Shown: positions 53,791 to 62,127 of the stretch, one piece after another | Position numbering within the stretch: the first letter of the stretch is position 1 | Layout: each line of letters starts with the position of its first letter | From: Vibrio lentus | Lineage (GTDB): Bacteria > Pseudomonadota > Gammaproteobacteria > Enterobacterales > Vibrionaceae | NCBI RefSeq assembly: GCF_002875945.1 | Contig: NZ_MCZK01000143.1 | Span: forward strand, 22,327 to 86,326 | Length of the DNA: 64,000 bases | Direction: 5' to 3' | The notes under the pieces: model-generated | Seen by the model: the letters and a program-made list of their open reading frames with translations, nothing else | Database searches by the model: none | Told to the model about the DNA's origin: nothing | Translations under genes and position numbers: made by a program

Positions 53791-53892
53791 CCAATTAGTC
53801 ACGGCGGATGGTTGAGGGCGTAGCGCCAATTATCGCATAACGTCTGGGATGAACACTCAGCCATTGTGCTTTAAAATGCGCAAAAAAGTCAC

Positions 53893-53916
53893 AAAAAAGG
53901 AGCGTATATACGCTCC
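53893..53916 (-). terminator. Terminator of the parvulin gene
   Basis: GGAGCGTA and TACGCTCC (53899-53916) form a perfect hairpin followed on the minus strand by six T, about 30 bases after the stop at 53945. Confidence 0.87.
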
Positions 53917-53944
53917 TATTATTCAATCTAACACATATTTATGA

Positions 53945-54223
53945 CTAAGTTCTGTAAAGAACCTTCACCACGTGCCAACCGAATTTTGTTTTTACAAGAT
54001 GTGGTACAAGCGTCTCGCCAGAGAAACAAATCTTATCAAACTGAGGCACCATTTGGCCTTTCTTGAACTCGCCTAGATCGCCGCCCTTTTTACCCGATGG
54101 ACAGGTTGAGTGTTTCTTCGCTAGCGTTTGAAATTTAGCGCCTTTTTTAAGCTGCGCCATGATGTCTTCTGCTAGTTCTTTATGCTTCACCAGAATATGA
54201 AGCGCTGCTGCTGTTCTTGCCAT
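53945..54223 (-). CDS. ppiC: Parvulin peptidyl-prolyl isomerase PpiC
   Basis: A 92-residue cytoplasmic parvulin. I start at ATG 54223 ([18 protein letters not shown]), which matches E. coli PpiC (ParC10) from the first residue; the frame extends 14 codons upstream without a better start. Family marks are the His of LHILV, the [18 protein letters not shown] segment, GGDLGEF, and the final FGWHVVKVL with its conserved His. It catalyses cis/trans isomerisation of peptide bonds before proline. Single gene with its own terminator. Confidence 0.92.
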   Translation of the reverse strand: MARTAAALHILVKHKELAEDIMAQLKKGAKFQTLAKKHSTCPSGKKGGDLGEFKKGQMVPQFDKICFSGETLVPHLVKTKFGWHVVKVLYRT

Positions 54224-54434
54224 GATAATTCTCAGTTTGTTGCTGTCTGCTTGTCGACTTACCATCGACAGCGAGTATTTAGCGTGATTTTAACCCAAGA
54301 ACCGCCATTCTTCACTCTATAACCGAAAACAACTGCCTTAAAGACCCTAAAAACCGCATAGTTACTTGCCGCCGCTCTCGTTTCCCTTTAAATTGATCTT
54401 TATAAATTAGCGTGCAGTAAATCAGGAGCCACTT

Positions 54435-55349
54435 ATGGCCAAACCGATAAGTAAAGCGAGTCAGTCACAGGGAATGTTGATGTTCAAGTTATCCCTAACT
54501 CAAAGTTTTGCGATTGGCACGCTTAAGGTCAGAGAAATCGTCCCTTTCCAGCCGATGACTCAGATCCCCTACTCTCATCACCATGTGATTGGCACAGTCA
54601 CCATCCGTGATCTTACGGTTCCAGTGATTGATATGTCTGCAGCGATTGGCTTTCGTCCGATCACACCTGCTGAATACAATGATTGCGTGCTCATCGTGAC
54701 CGATTGTTTAAGAACAGTCGTGGCATTCTTGGTTCGTTCGATCGATAAAATCATTGAGTGTGACTGGAAAAGCATTGAATCGCCACCCGCGAGCGTGGGT
54801 CGCAATGTATTTGTGACTGGTATTACTCGTTTTGAAGATCGAATCGTGCAAATGCTCGACGTGGAGCTTCTGCTTTCTAAGATCTACCCTGCTTATGAAA
54901 ACGCGCATATTCCAATGCTGACTGATGTCGAAAGGGAACGCCTCAAAGCGCTGAACATCTTATTAGTGGATGATTCTTTGATTGCGCGTAAGCAACTATC
55001 TGATGCCTTAGACAGCATCAACATCCCTTACAGCATTTGTAATAACGGCTTAGATGCGATTGACCTGATGCGACGCCAAGCTAGCGTAGGCAATGCGATT
55101 GATCTTCTAGTGAGTGATATTGAGATGCCGGGACTGGATGGTTATGAGCTAGCATTTGAAGTACAGAACGACAGCGCACTGAGTCATGCTTACTGTATTT
55201 TACATACCTCACTATCGAGTGAAATCTGTGTTGACCGTGCTAATCAGGTAGGTGCACATGAAGCGCTTGAGAAGTTCAATGCGGGCGAGTTAATCGAAGC
55301 AATGCTACGTGGTGCAAAAGTCTTAAACGAAGCCTCTACCGCTGCTTAG
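54435..55349 (+). CDS. cheV: Chemotaxis coupling/response protein CheV
   Basis: A 304-residue protein made of a CheW-like domain (about 10-160) and a receiver domain (about 178-300). The receiver keeps the acidic pair (LLVDDSLIARKQL), the phosphorylatable Asp (LVSDIEMPGLDGYEL), the Thr/Ser of LHTSLSS and the Lys of LEKFNAGEL, so phosphorylation by CheA is expected. CheV links chemoreceptors to CheA and may act in adaptation. The start has AGGAG at the right distance. It is not in a chemotaxis operon, as is common for CheV paralogues in vibrios. Confidence 0.92.
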   Translation: MAKPISKASQSQGMLMFKLSLTQSFAIGTLKVREIVPFQPMTQIPYSHHHVIGTVTIRDLTVPVIDMSAAIGFRPITPAEYNDCVLIVTDCLRTVVAFLVRSIDKIIECDWKSIESPPASVGRNVFVTGITRFEDRIVQMLDVELLLSKIYPAYENAHIPMLTDVERERLKALNILLVDDSLIARKQLSDALDSINIPYSICNNGLDAIDLMRRQASVGNAIDLLVSDIEMPGLDGYELAFEVQNDSALSHAYCILHTSLSSEICVDRANQVGAHEALEKFNAGELIEAMLRGAKVLNEASTAA

Positions 55350-55360
55350 GCTCTGTTTTA

Positions 55361-55400
55361 GAAGCTGAACCAGCATCATGCTTAATGGTTTAGCTTCTTT
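55361..55400 (+). terminator. Terminator-like hairpin of cheV
   Basis: GAAGCTGAACCA (55361-55372) pairs with TGGTTTAGCTTC (55386-55397) with one wobble pair, followed by three T and an AACTTCTT-rich stretch. The right arm shares its AGCTTC sequence with the tandem repeat that follows. Confidence 0.7.
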
Positions 55401-55440
55401 AACTTCTTAACTTCTTAGCTTCTTAGCTTCTTAGCTTCTT
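55391..55440. repeat. 8-bp tandem repeat of TAGCTTCT type
   Basis: About six units of TAGCTTCT or its variant TAACTTCT follow each other, the last three identical. The array grows out of the right arm of the cheV terminator. It resembles the CTTCTGAG array at 43961 in unit length and core (AGCTTCT). Confidence 0.88.
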
Positions 55441-55474
55441 GAGTATTAGAGATGAATCAGTGTAGAGCTCTGCC

Positions 55475-56035
55475 TTAAGATTTCTTTGGCATCGAATAGC
55501 TCTTACTCACGAATTCCACTTCCTCCACCTCATTGACATGATTAGTGAAAGACGCCAATGCATACAGTGTGTTCGCGACTAAGTTAGCGTATTTAAAAAG
55601 AATCGGATCCGGTGACTTCTTGCTTTCATGATGCTCAATACTCACCAATGCTCGCACGACTTTTTTAGCCTGACAGCGACATAAGTGAAGCTCACTGGAC
55701 ACTCGATGTCCGCCGGGTAAAACAAACCCTTTGAAACCACCTTCTAGCTGCTCACGAACACAGTGGTAATCTTGCTTAAGCTCGACCAATTCCGATTCAG
55801 TGATCGCTAACTTCCCACGCACGGAACCATTCAAATGGTAGATGTTCGGCTGCAGGCGTTGCAAGATCTCGCGAACTTGTGGTTCCAACTCCAAAGACAG
55901 CACCAATCCAACTCGGCAGCAAAGTTCGTCCGACAGAATCTCAAAATCACAGATAGGGCTGTCTTCATAAATAAACGGGTAGCAGAACTCGTCCCAATCT
56001 CGACTTACTGGTTTCACGTACCGATCCTTACACAT
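55475..56035 (-). CDS. Divergent cobalamin adenosyltransferase-family protein
   Basis: A 186-residue helical protein whose middle follows the PduO-type ATP:cob(I)alamin adenosyltransferase family: an SDELCCRVGLVLSLE segment where DELN usually lies, REILQRLQPNIYHLNGSVRGK, and FVLPGGHRVSSELHLCRCQAKKVVR (in parts: FVLPGGHRVSSELHLCR) in place of FVLPGG..AA.LH..R. However, the N-terminal ATP-binding motif (TGDxGxT) is absent, and the R-x-x-x-R-R-A-E-R helix is altered to RCQAKKVVRAL. It may therefore have lost the usual activity. It contains several Cys. It lies beside the haem genes but has no shared operon with them. Confidence 0.7.
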   Translation of the reverse strand: MCKDRYVKPVSRDWDEFCYPFIYEDSPICDFEILSDELCCRVGLVLSLELEPQVREILQRLQPNIYHLNGSVRGKLAITESELVELKQDYHCVREQLEGGFKGFVLPGGHRVSSELHLCRCQAKKVVRALVSIEHHESKKSPDPILFKYANLVANTLYALASFTNHVNEVEEVEFVSKSYSMPKKS

Positions 56036-56174
56036 AAATATTAATCAGACGCCAATATACCAAACTCTTTGATTTAGTCTGCTTTTTCTCACATCGACGT
56101 CACGCGTGTTTACAACGCTCTATGTATTTACATTTACAAAGCTCTCCGACGCGCCAACGACGATTGTTAGACGT

Positions 56175-56200
56175 AAAAAAGCCCTCACATTGGAGGGCTT
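56175..56200 (-). terminator. Terminator of the hutWXZ operon
   Basis: AAGCCCTC (56179-56186) pairs with GAGGGCTT (56193-56200), followed on the minus strand by six T. It lies 24 bases after the hutZ stop. Confidence 0.88.
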
Positions 56201-56223
56201 CTTAAATAACCAGTTAAACGAGA

Positions 56224-56754
56224 TTACTCGTTAGATACTTTTTTGTGGCCTTCTTGCAGGTGAACGAAATCCACCAGATCATCACCAGACACTTGGTATG
56301 CTTGACCAAAGCCCTTCACAAATAGACCATTCTCTGCTTTAAGGTTGAATAGAGAGAAATCTTGAAGCTGGCTCAAACCATCAATGATTTCGCCAAAACG
56401 CTCTTGCATCTGTCCAATCACTTGAGTCCAAAGTACCGTCTCACGCTCTACAACACTTGCTTGAGCATCAAACGTCAAACGCTTACGTGCGTAAAGCTGC
56501 TTTGAGCTCTCTTCGTCTTCAATCATCATCAAAGACACTTGAGGGTTTGCTTTCAAGTTACGAGCATGACGAGCAATATCAGAAATTAGAACAAAGTAAC
56601 CTTCTTGGTTCTGAACGAAAGGTGCGTAACTTACGTTTGGGCGACCTTCTTCATCAACCGTTGCAAGTTGAAGGGTACGGCGCTCTTGGCGAAACTCTTT
56701 AATTTCTGGACCTAGGCGACCTTGTAGACGTTCTTGTTTTACTTGCTGTTCCAT
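56224..56754 (-). CDS. hutZ: Haem-degrading/haem-utilisation protein HutZ
   Basis: A 176-residue cytoplasmic split-barrel protein of the HugZ/HutZ family. HutZ receives haem from HutX and opens the porphyrin ring, releasing iron. The haem-binding residues known from V. cholerae HutZ are at the same numbers here: H170 in LQEGHKK and D132 in QLQDFSLF. The core NVSYAPFVQNQEGYF and SLMMIEDEESS carries the split-barrel dimer fold. It is the last gene of the minus-strand hutWXZ unit, following hutX by 141 bases. Confidence 0.95.
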   Translation of the reverse strand: MEQQVKQERLQGRLGPEIKEFRQERRTLQLATVDEEGRPNVSYAPFVQNQEGYFVLISDIARHARNLKANPQVSLMMIEDEESSKQLYARKRLTFDAQASVVERETVLWTQVIGQMQERFGEIIDGLSQLQDFSLFNLKAENGLFVKGFGQAYQVSGDDLVDFVHLQEGHKKVSNE

Positions 56755-56895
56755 GGGTAATTCCTTTCTTCACTTTCTCTGATTTATTATTTTTGCTCGA
56801 GGTTGAGCGATCATTAGCGAGCTAAACGATCCTCGAGCATTCATGTCTTGTTTAAGCGAGTTAGCAACCTAATTTAAGCTTGCCGTTAATTGTGC

Positions 56896-57417
56896 TTAAG
56901 CTTGTTGTTGTAGTGCTTTGAAGCGTTCAACTTGGTCGGCAATCAGCTCACGCTTTTCATTGCGGCCTAGGTAGATCTTAAAAATGTTCTCGCCCGTTTC
57001 ACTGAAGAAACCGAAGTAATGACTTTCACGACCCATGAACGCCTTACTCACCAAGCCAACGTGTTTGACGTTGTCGAGTTTCAGGTGGCCATGAAGTTCG
57101 CCTTCTTTGCCCATCAGGTTGTAGTAGCCACGCGCGACTTTACCTTTAGGGAACGGTGCTTTTACTTCAAAGATTGAACCGAATGAATGCATGATTGTGG
57201 TCATTGGGCCCCAACCAACCAAACCTTCTAGAATCTCTTGGGCACGGCTGCCATCTAACATCACCGCTATGTCGTTTGGAAAAGCAGCGACTACTTCAAC
57301 CTCTGAAACGCCTAGCTTCTCAGCAATCGCAGTAGGAAGCAGTTTTGGTTCTTCTTCTAGAATGCGTGCGACACGTTGTTCTAGAGTTTCTGTCATTTCT
57401 AATGTTGTATCTGTCAT
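56896..57417 (-). CDS. hutX: Haem carrier protein HutX
   Basis: A 173-residue cytoplasmic haem chaperone that passes haem to HutZ. The N-terminal region (ARILEEEPKLLPTAIAEKLGVS) looks like a small helix-turn-helix; the rest has the HutX/ChuX/HugX fold, with the segments IMHSFGSIFEVKAPFPKG, YYNLMGKEGELHGHL and FFSETGENIFKIYLGR. It dimerises in known family members. It lies between hutW and hutZ and should be co-transcribed from the Fur-controlled promoter before hutW. Confidence 0.94.
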   Translation of the reverse strand: MTDTTLEMTETLEQRVARILEEEPKLLPTAIAEKLGVSEVEVVAAFPNDIAVMLDGSRAQEILEGLVGWGPMTTIMHSFGSIFEVKAPFPKGKVARGYYNLMGKEGELHGHLKLDNVKHVGLVSKAFMGRESHYFGFFSETGENIFKIYLGRNEKRELIADQVERFKALQQQA

Positions 57418-57475
57418 TGAATATGTTTCCGTATAAACGAGTAATTTACGTAAGTTATAAACTAAAAATTCGATG

Positions 57476-58885
57476 TTAAGCGTGCTTCAAACTTGCATGC
57501 GGGTGAACGCCCGAACCTGACGCTTTCGGTGCTGGGTGCATAGCTTGATATTCAGCGTTAAGCACTTGAATCACACTCTGAGCCAGGCTTACTGCCCAGA
57601 AGCTGCCAGCAATAGTCAGACTCAAGTAATCCTCTGAAAGCTCAACCAAACCGTTCTTTTCCCAATGCGAAAACAGAGGCTTCAGATAATCGAACGTGTC
57701 TTGTCCCATAAAGGTCGGTAACGTACTTCTTCTAACAACACCAGAATCAAAACCGGCCTTCAATGAAGAGAAGGTTGGCTCTAGTGAACTTTGCTTCGTC
57801 ATCATGGCTATTGGCAATTGACCTTGCTTTATAGACTCCATGTAGCTATCTAAAGTTCGATGTTGCATCACACCATGACCACCAATGTTGCCACCAGCAC
57901 CACAACCAATCGGCAGAACTTCGGCATAAGTTTTTGCTAAGCTGTTGTAAATGCTGCGTTCTCTGTTGTCACGAGTCCAGTGATTCACGCTCAGTTGCTT
58001 GACCTTATTTTTTGCCATGAACTCGACACCCGCCAAATACATGCTCGCTTTATCTGGCGTATTCGCCGGTGGTGGGATTTTTCCTTTCTCAACGAGATTA
58101 AGCATAGGTGCATTACCCCCAACAATCAGTTGGTAGAGGTCAATACCGTGTGCACCAGTAGACATGTAGTCTTCTAAATCTTGTTGGAACACTTCCATAG
58201 ACTGGTATGGCAATCCATATAGCAAATCCAGAACGATGGGAGCTTGCTCGGTACGGCTCAAAGCACTGATACGTTCCAACACAACTTCTCGGTCATCTAA
58301 GCGCTTGGCGCTGCGTCGAACTTGAGTGTTGAAACTTTGAATACCGAATGAGAATCGATTGAAACCACCCTCAAGCGCGCTATCAAACATTTGGTCGCCA
58401 AAGCGATTGATGCGCCCTTCTAAGGTCATTTCCACATCGTTTGCCAGTGGGAAATATTGGCGAATAGCCTTGCCTAACTGCTCGACTTGTTGGGGTGACA
58501 AATCAGTAGGTGTTCCACCACCAATGTAGACGGCATGAAATAATCCAGACTGAGCCCAAGGGGTTTTGGCTTTTTGCTTCAACTCAACCATCAATGCATC
58601 GAAGTATTCATCGACTAATTTACGGCTCGCGGCATTTTGGAAAAAGTTACAGAACGTGCAACGCACACGACAGAAAGGAATATGGATATACAAGCAACGC
58701 TTATCCTGTTTCTTCCCTTCGCTTAGCATCAGTTCATCAAAGAGCTCCAACTTCTTGCTCGGGACGACCGGAATTGAACTTCCTCCGGCATGTGCAGAAT
58801 GCTTTTTCGCAAACGCAAAACGAAGCGGATCTGGGCTAGAAACACCCAGAATTGATTCGTCAAATTTATAAATATCAAGACTCAT
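57476..58885 (-). CDS. hutW: Radical SAM haem-utilisation protein HutW
   Basis: A 469-residue radical SAM enzyme of the HemN-like group. The iron-sulfur cluster motif is CRVRCTFC in HIPFCRVRCTFCNFF. Further marks are AVYIGGGTPTDLS, SFGIQSFNTQVRRSAKR and DLLYGLPYQS, all typical of HemN-type proteins. HutW and its homologue ChuW open the haem ring under anaerobic conditions to anaerobilin-type products, complementing HutZ. The gene leads the hutWXZ unit and is divergent from tonB. Confidence 0.93.
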   Translation of the reverse strand: MSLDIYKFDESILGVSSPDPLRFAFAKKHSAHAGGSSIPVVPSKKLELFDELMLSEGKKQDKRCLYIHIPFCRVRCTFCNFFQNAASRKLVDEYFDALMVELKQKAKTPWAQSGLFHAVYIGGGTPTDLSPQQVEQLGKAIRQYFPLANDVEMTLEGRINRFGDQMFDSALEGGFNRFSFGIQSFNTQVRRSAKRLDDREVVLERISALSRTEQAPIVLDLLYGLPYQSMEVFQQDLEDYMSTGAHGIDLYQLIVGGNAPMLNLVEKGKIPPPANTPDKASMYLAGVEFMAKNKVKQLSVNHWTRDNRERSIYNSLAKTYAEVLPIGCGAGGNIGGHGVMQHRTLDSYMESIKQGQLPIAMMTKQSSLEPTFSSLKAGFDSGVVRRSTLPTFMGQDTFDYLKPLFSHWEKNGLVELSEDYLSLTIAGSFWAVSLAQSVIQVLNAEYQAMHPAPKASGSGVHPHASLKHA

Positions 58886-58960
58886 ATAATCTCTCTAAAC
58901 ACTTACATAGCAAAGTCTGGAAGACTATTCGCTAAAACTGAGAGAATCATAAATAGACGC

Positions 58961-58985
58961 AAATGATAATGCAATTGATAATTGA
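58961..58985. promoter_or_regulatory. Fur-box-like sequence in the hutW/tonB divergent promoter
   Basis: AAATGATAATGCAATTGATAATTGA contains two GATAAT-type half sites in the pattern of the Fur box. It lies 75-99 bases before hutW and 61-85 bases before tonB. Iron-loaded Fur would switch off both arms of the haem cluster. Confidence 0.7.
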
Positions 58986-59045
58986 TCTTATTTAGATTCT
59001 GAGCAATAATCCGGTACAGATTTTAGATTTAGTAAAGGATTGAAA

Positions 59046-59849
59046 GTGAACGTTCCTAGATATGTTATTGCAGGCGGTGCATCGTTAGTGATTCATGCAG
59101 CGCTATTGTTTGTCGCTCAAGAATCCAAAGTATTCGCGATGCCTGCAGGTAGCCAATCGAACACGGTATCGATCAACTTCACGCCTAAGAGCACGCCTTC
59201 TCAAGCTCAACAAAAAACCATCACAGAACCGGTTGAACCAGAGCCAATCAAAGAAACCGTTTCACAAGCAGAACCTAAACCTGTCGAACCCAAGGCAGTC
59301 GAACCAAAGCAAGCCAAACCGACACCGAAGAAAAAAGCGATCACCAATAAGCCTCAACCCAAAAAAGTAGAGAAAAAGGTTGTTGAAAAAAAACCGATCC
59401 AAAAGAAACCGGTAACAGAGAAAAAGGTCGTTAAGAAAGAACGCCCAGAACCAAAGTCCAAACCAACGCCTCAACCAGAAAAGCTGGCCGACAAGAAAGT
59501 CGATAAGAATATGGACGAGTCTGCCAATCAACCTCAGGAAGTAAACCAAGGCGTATCAAACCAAGAGCCCGTATTAGTCACTAAGCCCTCTTTTTCTTCA
59601 CGCCCTACACCACCAAATTACCCACGCCAAGCTAGACGTCGTGGCGTTGAAGGTGTCGCAACTTATGAAGTCTGGTTAGACGCTGAAGGCAAACAAATTA
59701 AACAAGCATTAGTAAATTCATCAGGCGCACTAATGCTCGACAACGCCGCTTTAGACGCCATTAAACAATGGAAATTCTCACCTCACACTGTCAACGGTCG
59801 AGCGATTGCTCACCGTGTACAAATACCTGTTCGTTTTAGGTTGGATTAA
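59046..59849 (+). CDS. tonB: Energy-transducing protein TonB (TonB1 of the haem system)
   Basis: A 267-residue TonB: N-terminal membrane helix (YVIAGGASLVIHAALLFVA) with the conserved His in the helix, a long Pro/Lys/Glu-rich periplasmic spacer (EP- and KP-rich, about residues 55-165) and a C-terminal domain with PPNYPRQARRRGVEG and the final VQIPVRFRLD. It carries energy from ExbBD to outer-membrane haem and siderophore receptors. I prefer GTG 59046 with AGGA six bases before it; TTG 59040 would lie directly on the ribosome-binding site. It is followed by exbB after three bases. Confidence 0.93.
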   Translation: MNVPRYVIAGGASLVIHAALLFVAQESKVFAMPAGSQSNTVSINFTPKSTPSQAQQKTITEPVEPEPIKETVSQAEPKPVEPKAVEPKQAKPTPKKKAITNKPQPKKVEKKVVEKKPIQKKPVTEKKVVKKERPEPKSKPTPQPEKLADKKVDKNMDESANQPQEVNQGVSNQEPVLVTKPSFSSRPTPPNYPRQARRRGVEGVATYEVWLDAEGKQIKQALVNSSGALMLDNAALDAIKQWKFSPHTVNGRAIAHRVQIPVRFRLD

Positions 59850-59851
59850 TC

Positions 59852-60553
59852 ATGCAACAAATCAGTTACTTACAAGATCAACTTGGCTTAATGACTTGGC
59901 CTCTTCTCATCTGTTCTGCATTAACAGCAATGATCATCGCTGAACGTGTCTTCCAAGTGATGTTGAGCATTGGTGTTGGCAAACGCGCCATTCGTCGCGA
60001 GCTCAACCAGATCTCACCAACCAACAGCAAAGAGATCGAAGCATTAGCACAATCTATTTCTGGTAAACGACCGCTACTGTACAAAGGCGTATCGATGTTG
60101 CTGGCTCACCACTCTTTCTCAAAAGGACTGCGTGAAGATGCAGCTGGGATCTGGCTACAAGAAAAACGCCACCAGCTTCATGCCGGATTGAGGCTGCTTG
60201 GTTTGATCGGCGTGATCAGTCCACTGATCGGACTGCTTGGTACGGTACTTGGACTTATCGAGATGTTCAAAGGGGTTGCAGCTACAACAGGCAGCATTAC
60301 ACCGAACGATCTAGCAGATGGATTAGGCTTAGCAATGAGAACCACAGCTGCAGGTTTGATGATTGCGCTTCCTGCAATCTCAGGTGCTCAACTACTCGGG
60401 CTATGGGCCGACCGAGTGCTGGCTCAGTTAGAACATACTCTGAACTACGTCAATGTGTGGCTAGAAGGTATGTCGATTCAAACCAATCACTCTGACGAGA
60501 CTAAAGACTCATCAGTCAATAAAGTCGCTGTTGGTGATGTGAGTCAAGCATGA
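59852..60553 (+). CDS. exbB: TonB-system proton channel protein ExbB
   Basis: A 233-residue inner-membrane protein with three helices: one near the N-terminus (LLICSALTAMIIAERVFQ) and two in the MotA/TolQ/ExbB domain (LLGLIGVISPLIGLLGTVLGLIEMF in parts; MRTTAAGLMIALPAI with the conserved Thr). It forms the pentameric channel of the Ton motor. Its stop overlaps the exbD start by four bases (ATGA, 60550-60553). Confidence 0.94.
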   Translation: MQQISYLQDQLGLMTWPLLICSALTAMIIAERVFQVMLSIGVGKRAIRRELNQISPTNSKEIEALAQSISGKRPLLYKGVSMLLAHHSFSKGLREDAAGIWLQEKRHQLHAGLRLLGLIGVISPLIGLLGTVLGLIEMFKGVAATTGSITPNDLADGLGLAMRTTAAGLMIALPAISGAQLLGLWADRVLAQLEHTLNYVNVWLEGMSIQTNHSDETKDSSVNKVAVGDVSQA

Positions 60554-60963
60554 TCAAAACGCCTCACTCATCTCAAACACAAAGTTTAGCGCCAGATTTA
60601 ACGCCGCTGCTCGACATCATTTTTATCGTGATGGTTTTCCTGCTGCTTACCGCTTCAGTGAAGTTGGAATCTTTAGAGGTAGAGCTTCCAAGCTCTGATG
60701 TTAAGAATGTTTCTGAAGTTCATAAAGATTCGATTAGCGTCAATATTTTAGACCACGAACCTTACTGGGCGATTAACGGCAGAGAGTACATCGACTGGGA
60801 AAACTTCAAAATTGCCTTACTCGAAGAGACAGGTTCAGCGGATAAAAAGCCGATCATCATTGGCGCAGATAAAGCAGCCAACGTTGAGAACCTAGTGAAG
60901 CTGCTGTCGTTCCTTCAAGAGAATGGAATACCCGCAACCCAATTGCTCACCGAAGATGGCTAG
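60550..60963 (+). CDS. exbD: TonB-system protein ExbD
   Basis: A 137-residue protein with a short cytoplasmic part, one membrane helix (LDIIFIVMVFLLLTASV, including the key Asp in DLTPLLDIIF that carries protons) and a periplasmic domain. It completes the Ton motor with ExbB. The gene overlaps exbB and is 142 bases before hutB; no terminator lies between, so the haem transporter genes may be read through. Confidence 0.94.
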   Translation: MIKTPHSSQTQSLAPDLTPLLDIIFIVMVFLLLTASVKLESLEVELPSSDVKNVSEVHKDSISVNILDHEPYWAINGREYIDWENFKIALLEETGSADKKPIIIGADKAANVENLVKLLSFLQENGIPATQLLTEDG

Positions 60964-61105
60964 AACAACTCTCTATTTTCATGAGGTTAAGTTCTAGTTA
61001 CTAAGACCAAATAACCAGACCTAAACCTCTCTATAGATTCGAACTCACAATGCGAACGGACTGCTCACTGAGAATCTTCGCGAAACAAATAGATAATATA
61101 AAGAA

Positions 61106-62002
61106 ATGATTATGAACAACTTAAAAGTGCTCAATAAATTAAAGACCAAGAGACATATCCTTTCAGTAGCAGCATTGAGCTTGGTACTGACTGCGCCAGC
61201 AGCAATGGCCAACGACGCTGAACAACCTCGAATCATAAGTGCAGGCAGTGCCGTTACTGAATTGGTATTGGCATTAGGCGCTGAAGAGCAGTTAGTCGCA
61301 ATTGATGTGACCAGCCACTTCCCTCAATCAGAGAATCTGCCGAAGATTGGTTACCACAGAAACTTGTCTGCGGAAGGCTTGATTGCCTTAGAACCAACCA
61401 CGCTCATCGGCTCAGATGAGATGGGGCCAGACAACGCGATTTCTCAATTGAAATCTGTGGGCATAGATGTCGAGATCGTAAACACCGAAGCGAACGTTGA
61501 AGGGCTGTTAAAGCGTATCGACCAAATCGCAAAGATCACCCATACCGAAGATCACTCACAGCAAGTTAAAGCAGAAGTAAATAAGAAGATTGCGGCACTA
61601 AAAGCAAACCAAGTACCCAATGACGAAGCGAAGAAAGTTTTGTTCCTATTGCTGCATGAAGGTCGTCCTGCGAACGTTGCTGGCGGTGAAACATCACCGA
61701 ACGCGATCATTGAACTGGCTGGCGGCGTAAACCCTGCGGCTAAAAGCCTGACGTCTTACAAGCCACTGTCGATGGAATCACTCGTTGAAATGCAACCTGA
61801 TGTCATCTTAGTGAGCGGCCGTAGCTACCAGAAAATGGGCGGCGCTGATGCCATTCTTAAATCGTTACCTATGTTAGCGGCGACACCAGCAGGTATGAAC
61901 AAGCAAATCATTACCGTAAAGGGCAGCGCTTTAGTCGGCGGACTTGGTCTTGAAAGCCTTTCAGAAGCGAAGCGATTAAACGCACTTATCTATCCGTTAT
62001 AA
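61106..62002 (+). CDS. hutB: Periplasmic haem-binding protein HutB
   Basis: A 298-residue substrate-binding protein of the type III (BtuF/ShuT) fold: two lobes joined by a long helix. The signal peptide is cut after AMA (about residue 35). Marks are PRIISAGSAVTELVLALGAEEQLVAID (in parts), IGYHRNLSAEGLIALEPT with a Tyr-His-Arg stretch that could contact haem, and VILVSGRSYQKMGG. It delivers haem to HutCD. Either ATG 61106 or ATG 61112 could be the start; the second has better spacing to the AAGAA site. Confidence 0.93.
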   Translation: MIMNNLKVLNKLKTKRHILSVAALSLVLTAPAAMANDAEQPRIISAGSAVTELVLALGAEEQLVAIDVTSHFPQSENLPKIGYHRNLSAEGLIALEPTTLIGSDEMGPDNAISQLKSVGIDVEIVNTEANVEGLLKRIDQIAKITHTEDHSQQVKAEVNKKIAALKANQVPNDEAKKVLFLLLHEGRPANVAGGETSPNAIIELAGGVNPAAKSLTSYKPLSMESLVEMQPDVILVSGRSYQKMGGADAILKSLPMLAATPAGMNKQIITVKGSALVGGLGLESLSEAKRLNALIYPL

Positions 62003-62019
62003 CTTATCTACCCGCTATA
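61984..62019 (+). repeat. Tandem 18-bp duplication across the hutB stop codon
   Basis: ACTTATCTATCCGTTATA (61984-62001) is followed at once by ACTTATCTACCCGCTATA, with two differences. The first copy encodes the last hutB residues and enters the stop codon; the second is non-coding. It may be a remnant of a local duplication. Confidence 0.75.
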
Positions 62020-62127
62020 ACCCAACTACCCTATTTTTACTGTTGCTTGCTCAATACTCCTCACCGCCTCGCTTTTCGCAGAGCTGGTGGTTAGGATTGA
62101 AGCGGATGATAGACATTGAGGCCCTTT

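Noticed and set aside
59262..59549. 95-residue Leu/Phe/Arg-rich frame opposite tonB
   Set aside because: A direct mirror of the Lys/Pro/Glu-rich tonB spacer, which always yields such frames on the other strand.
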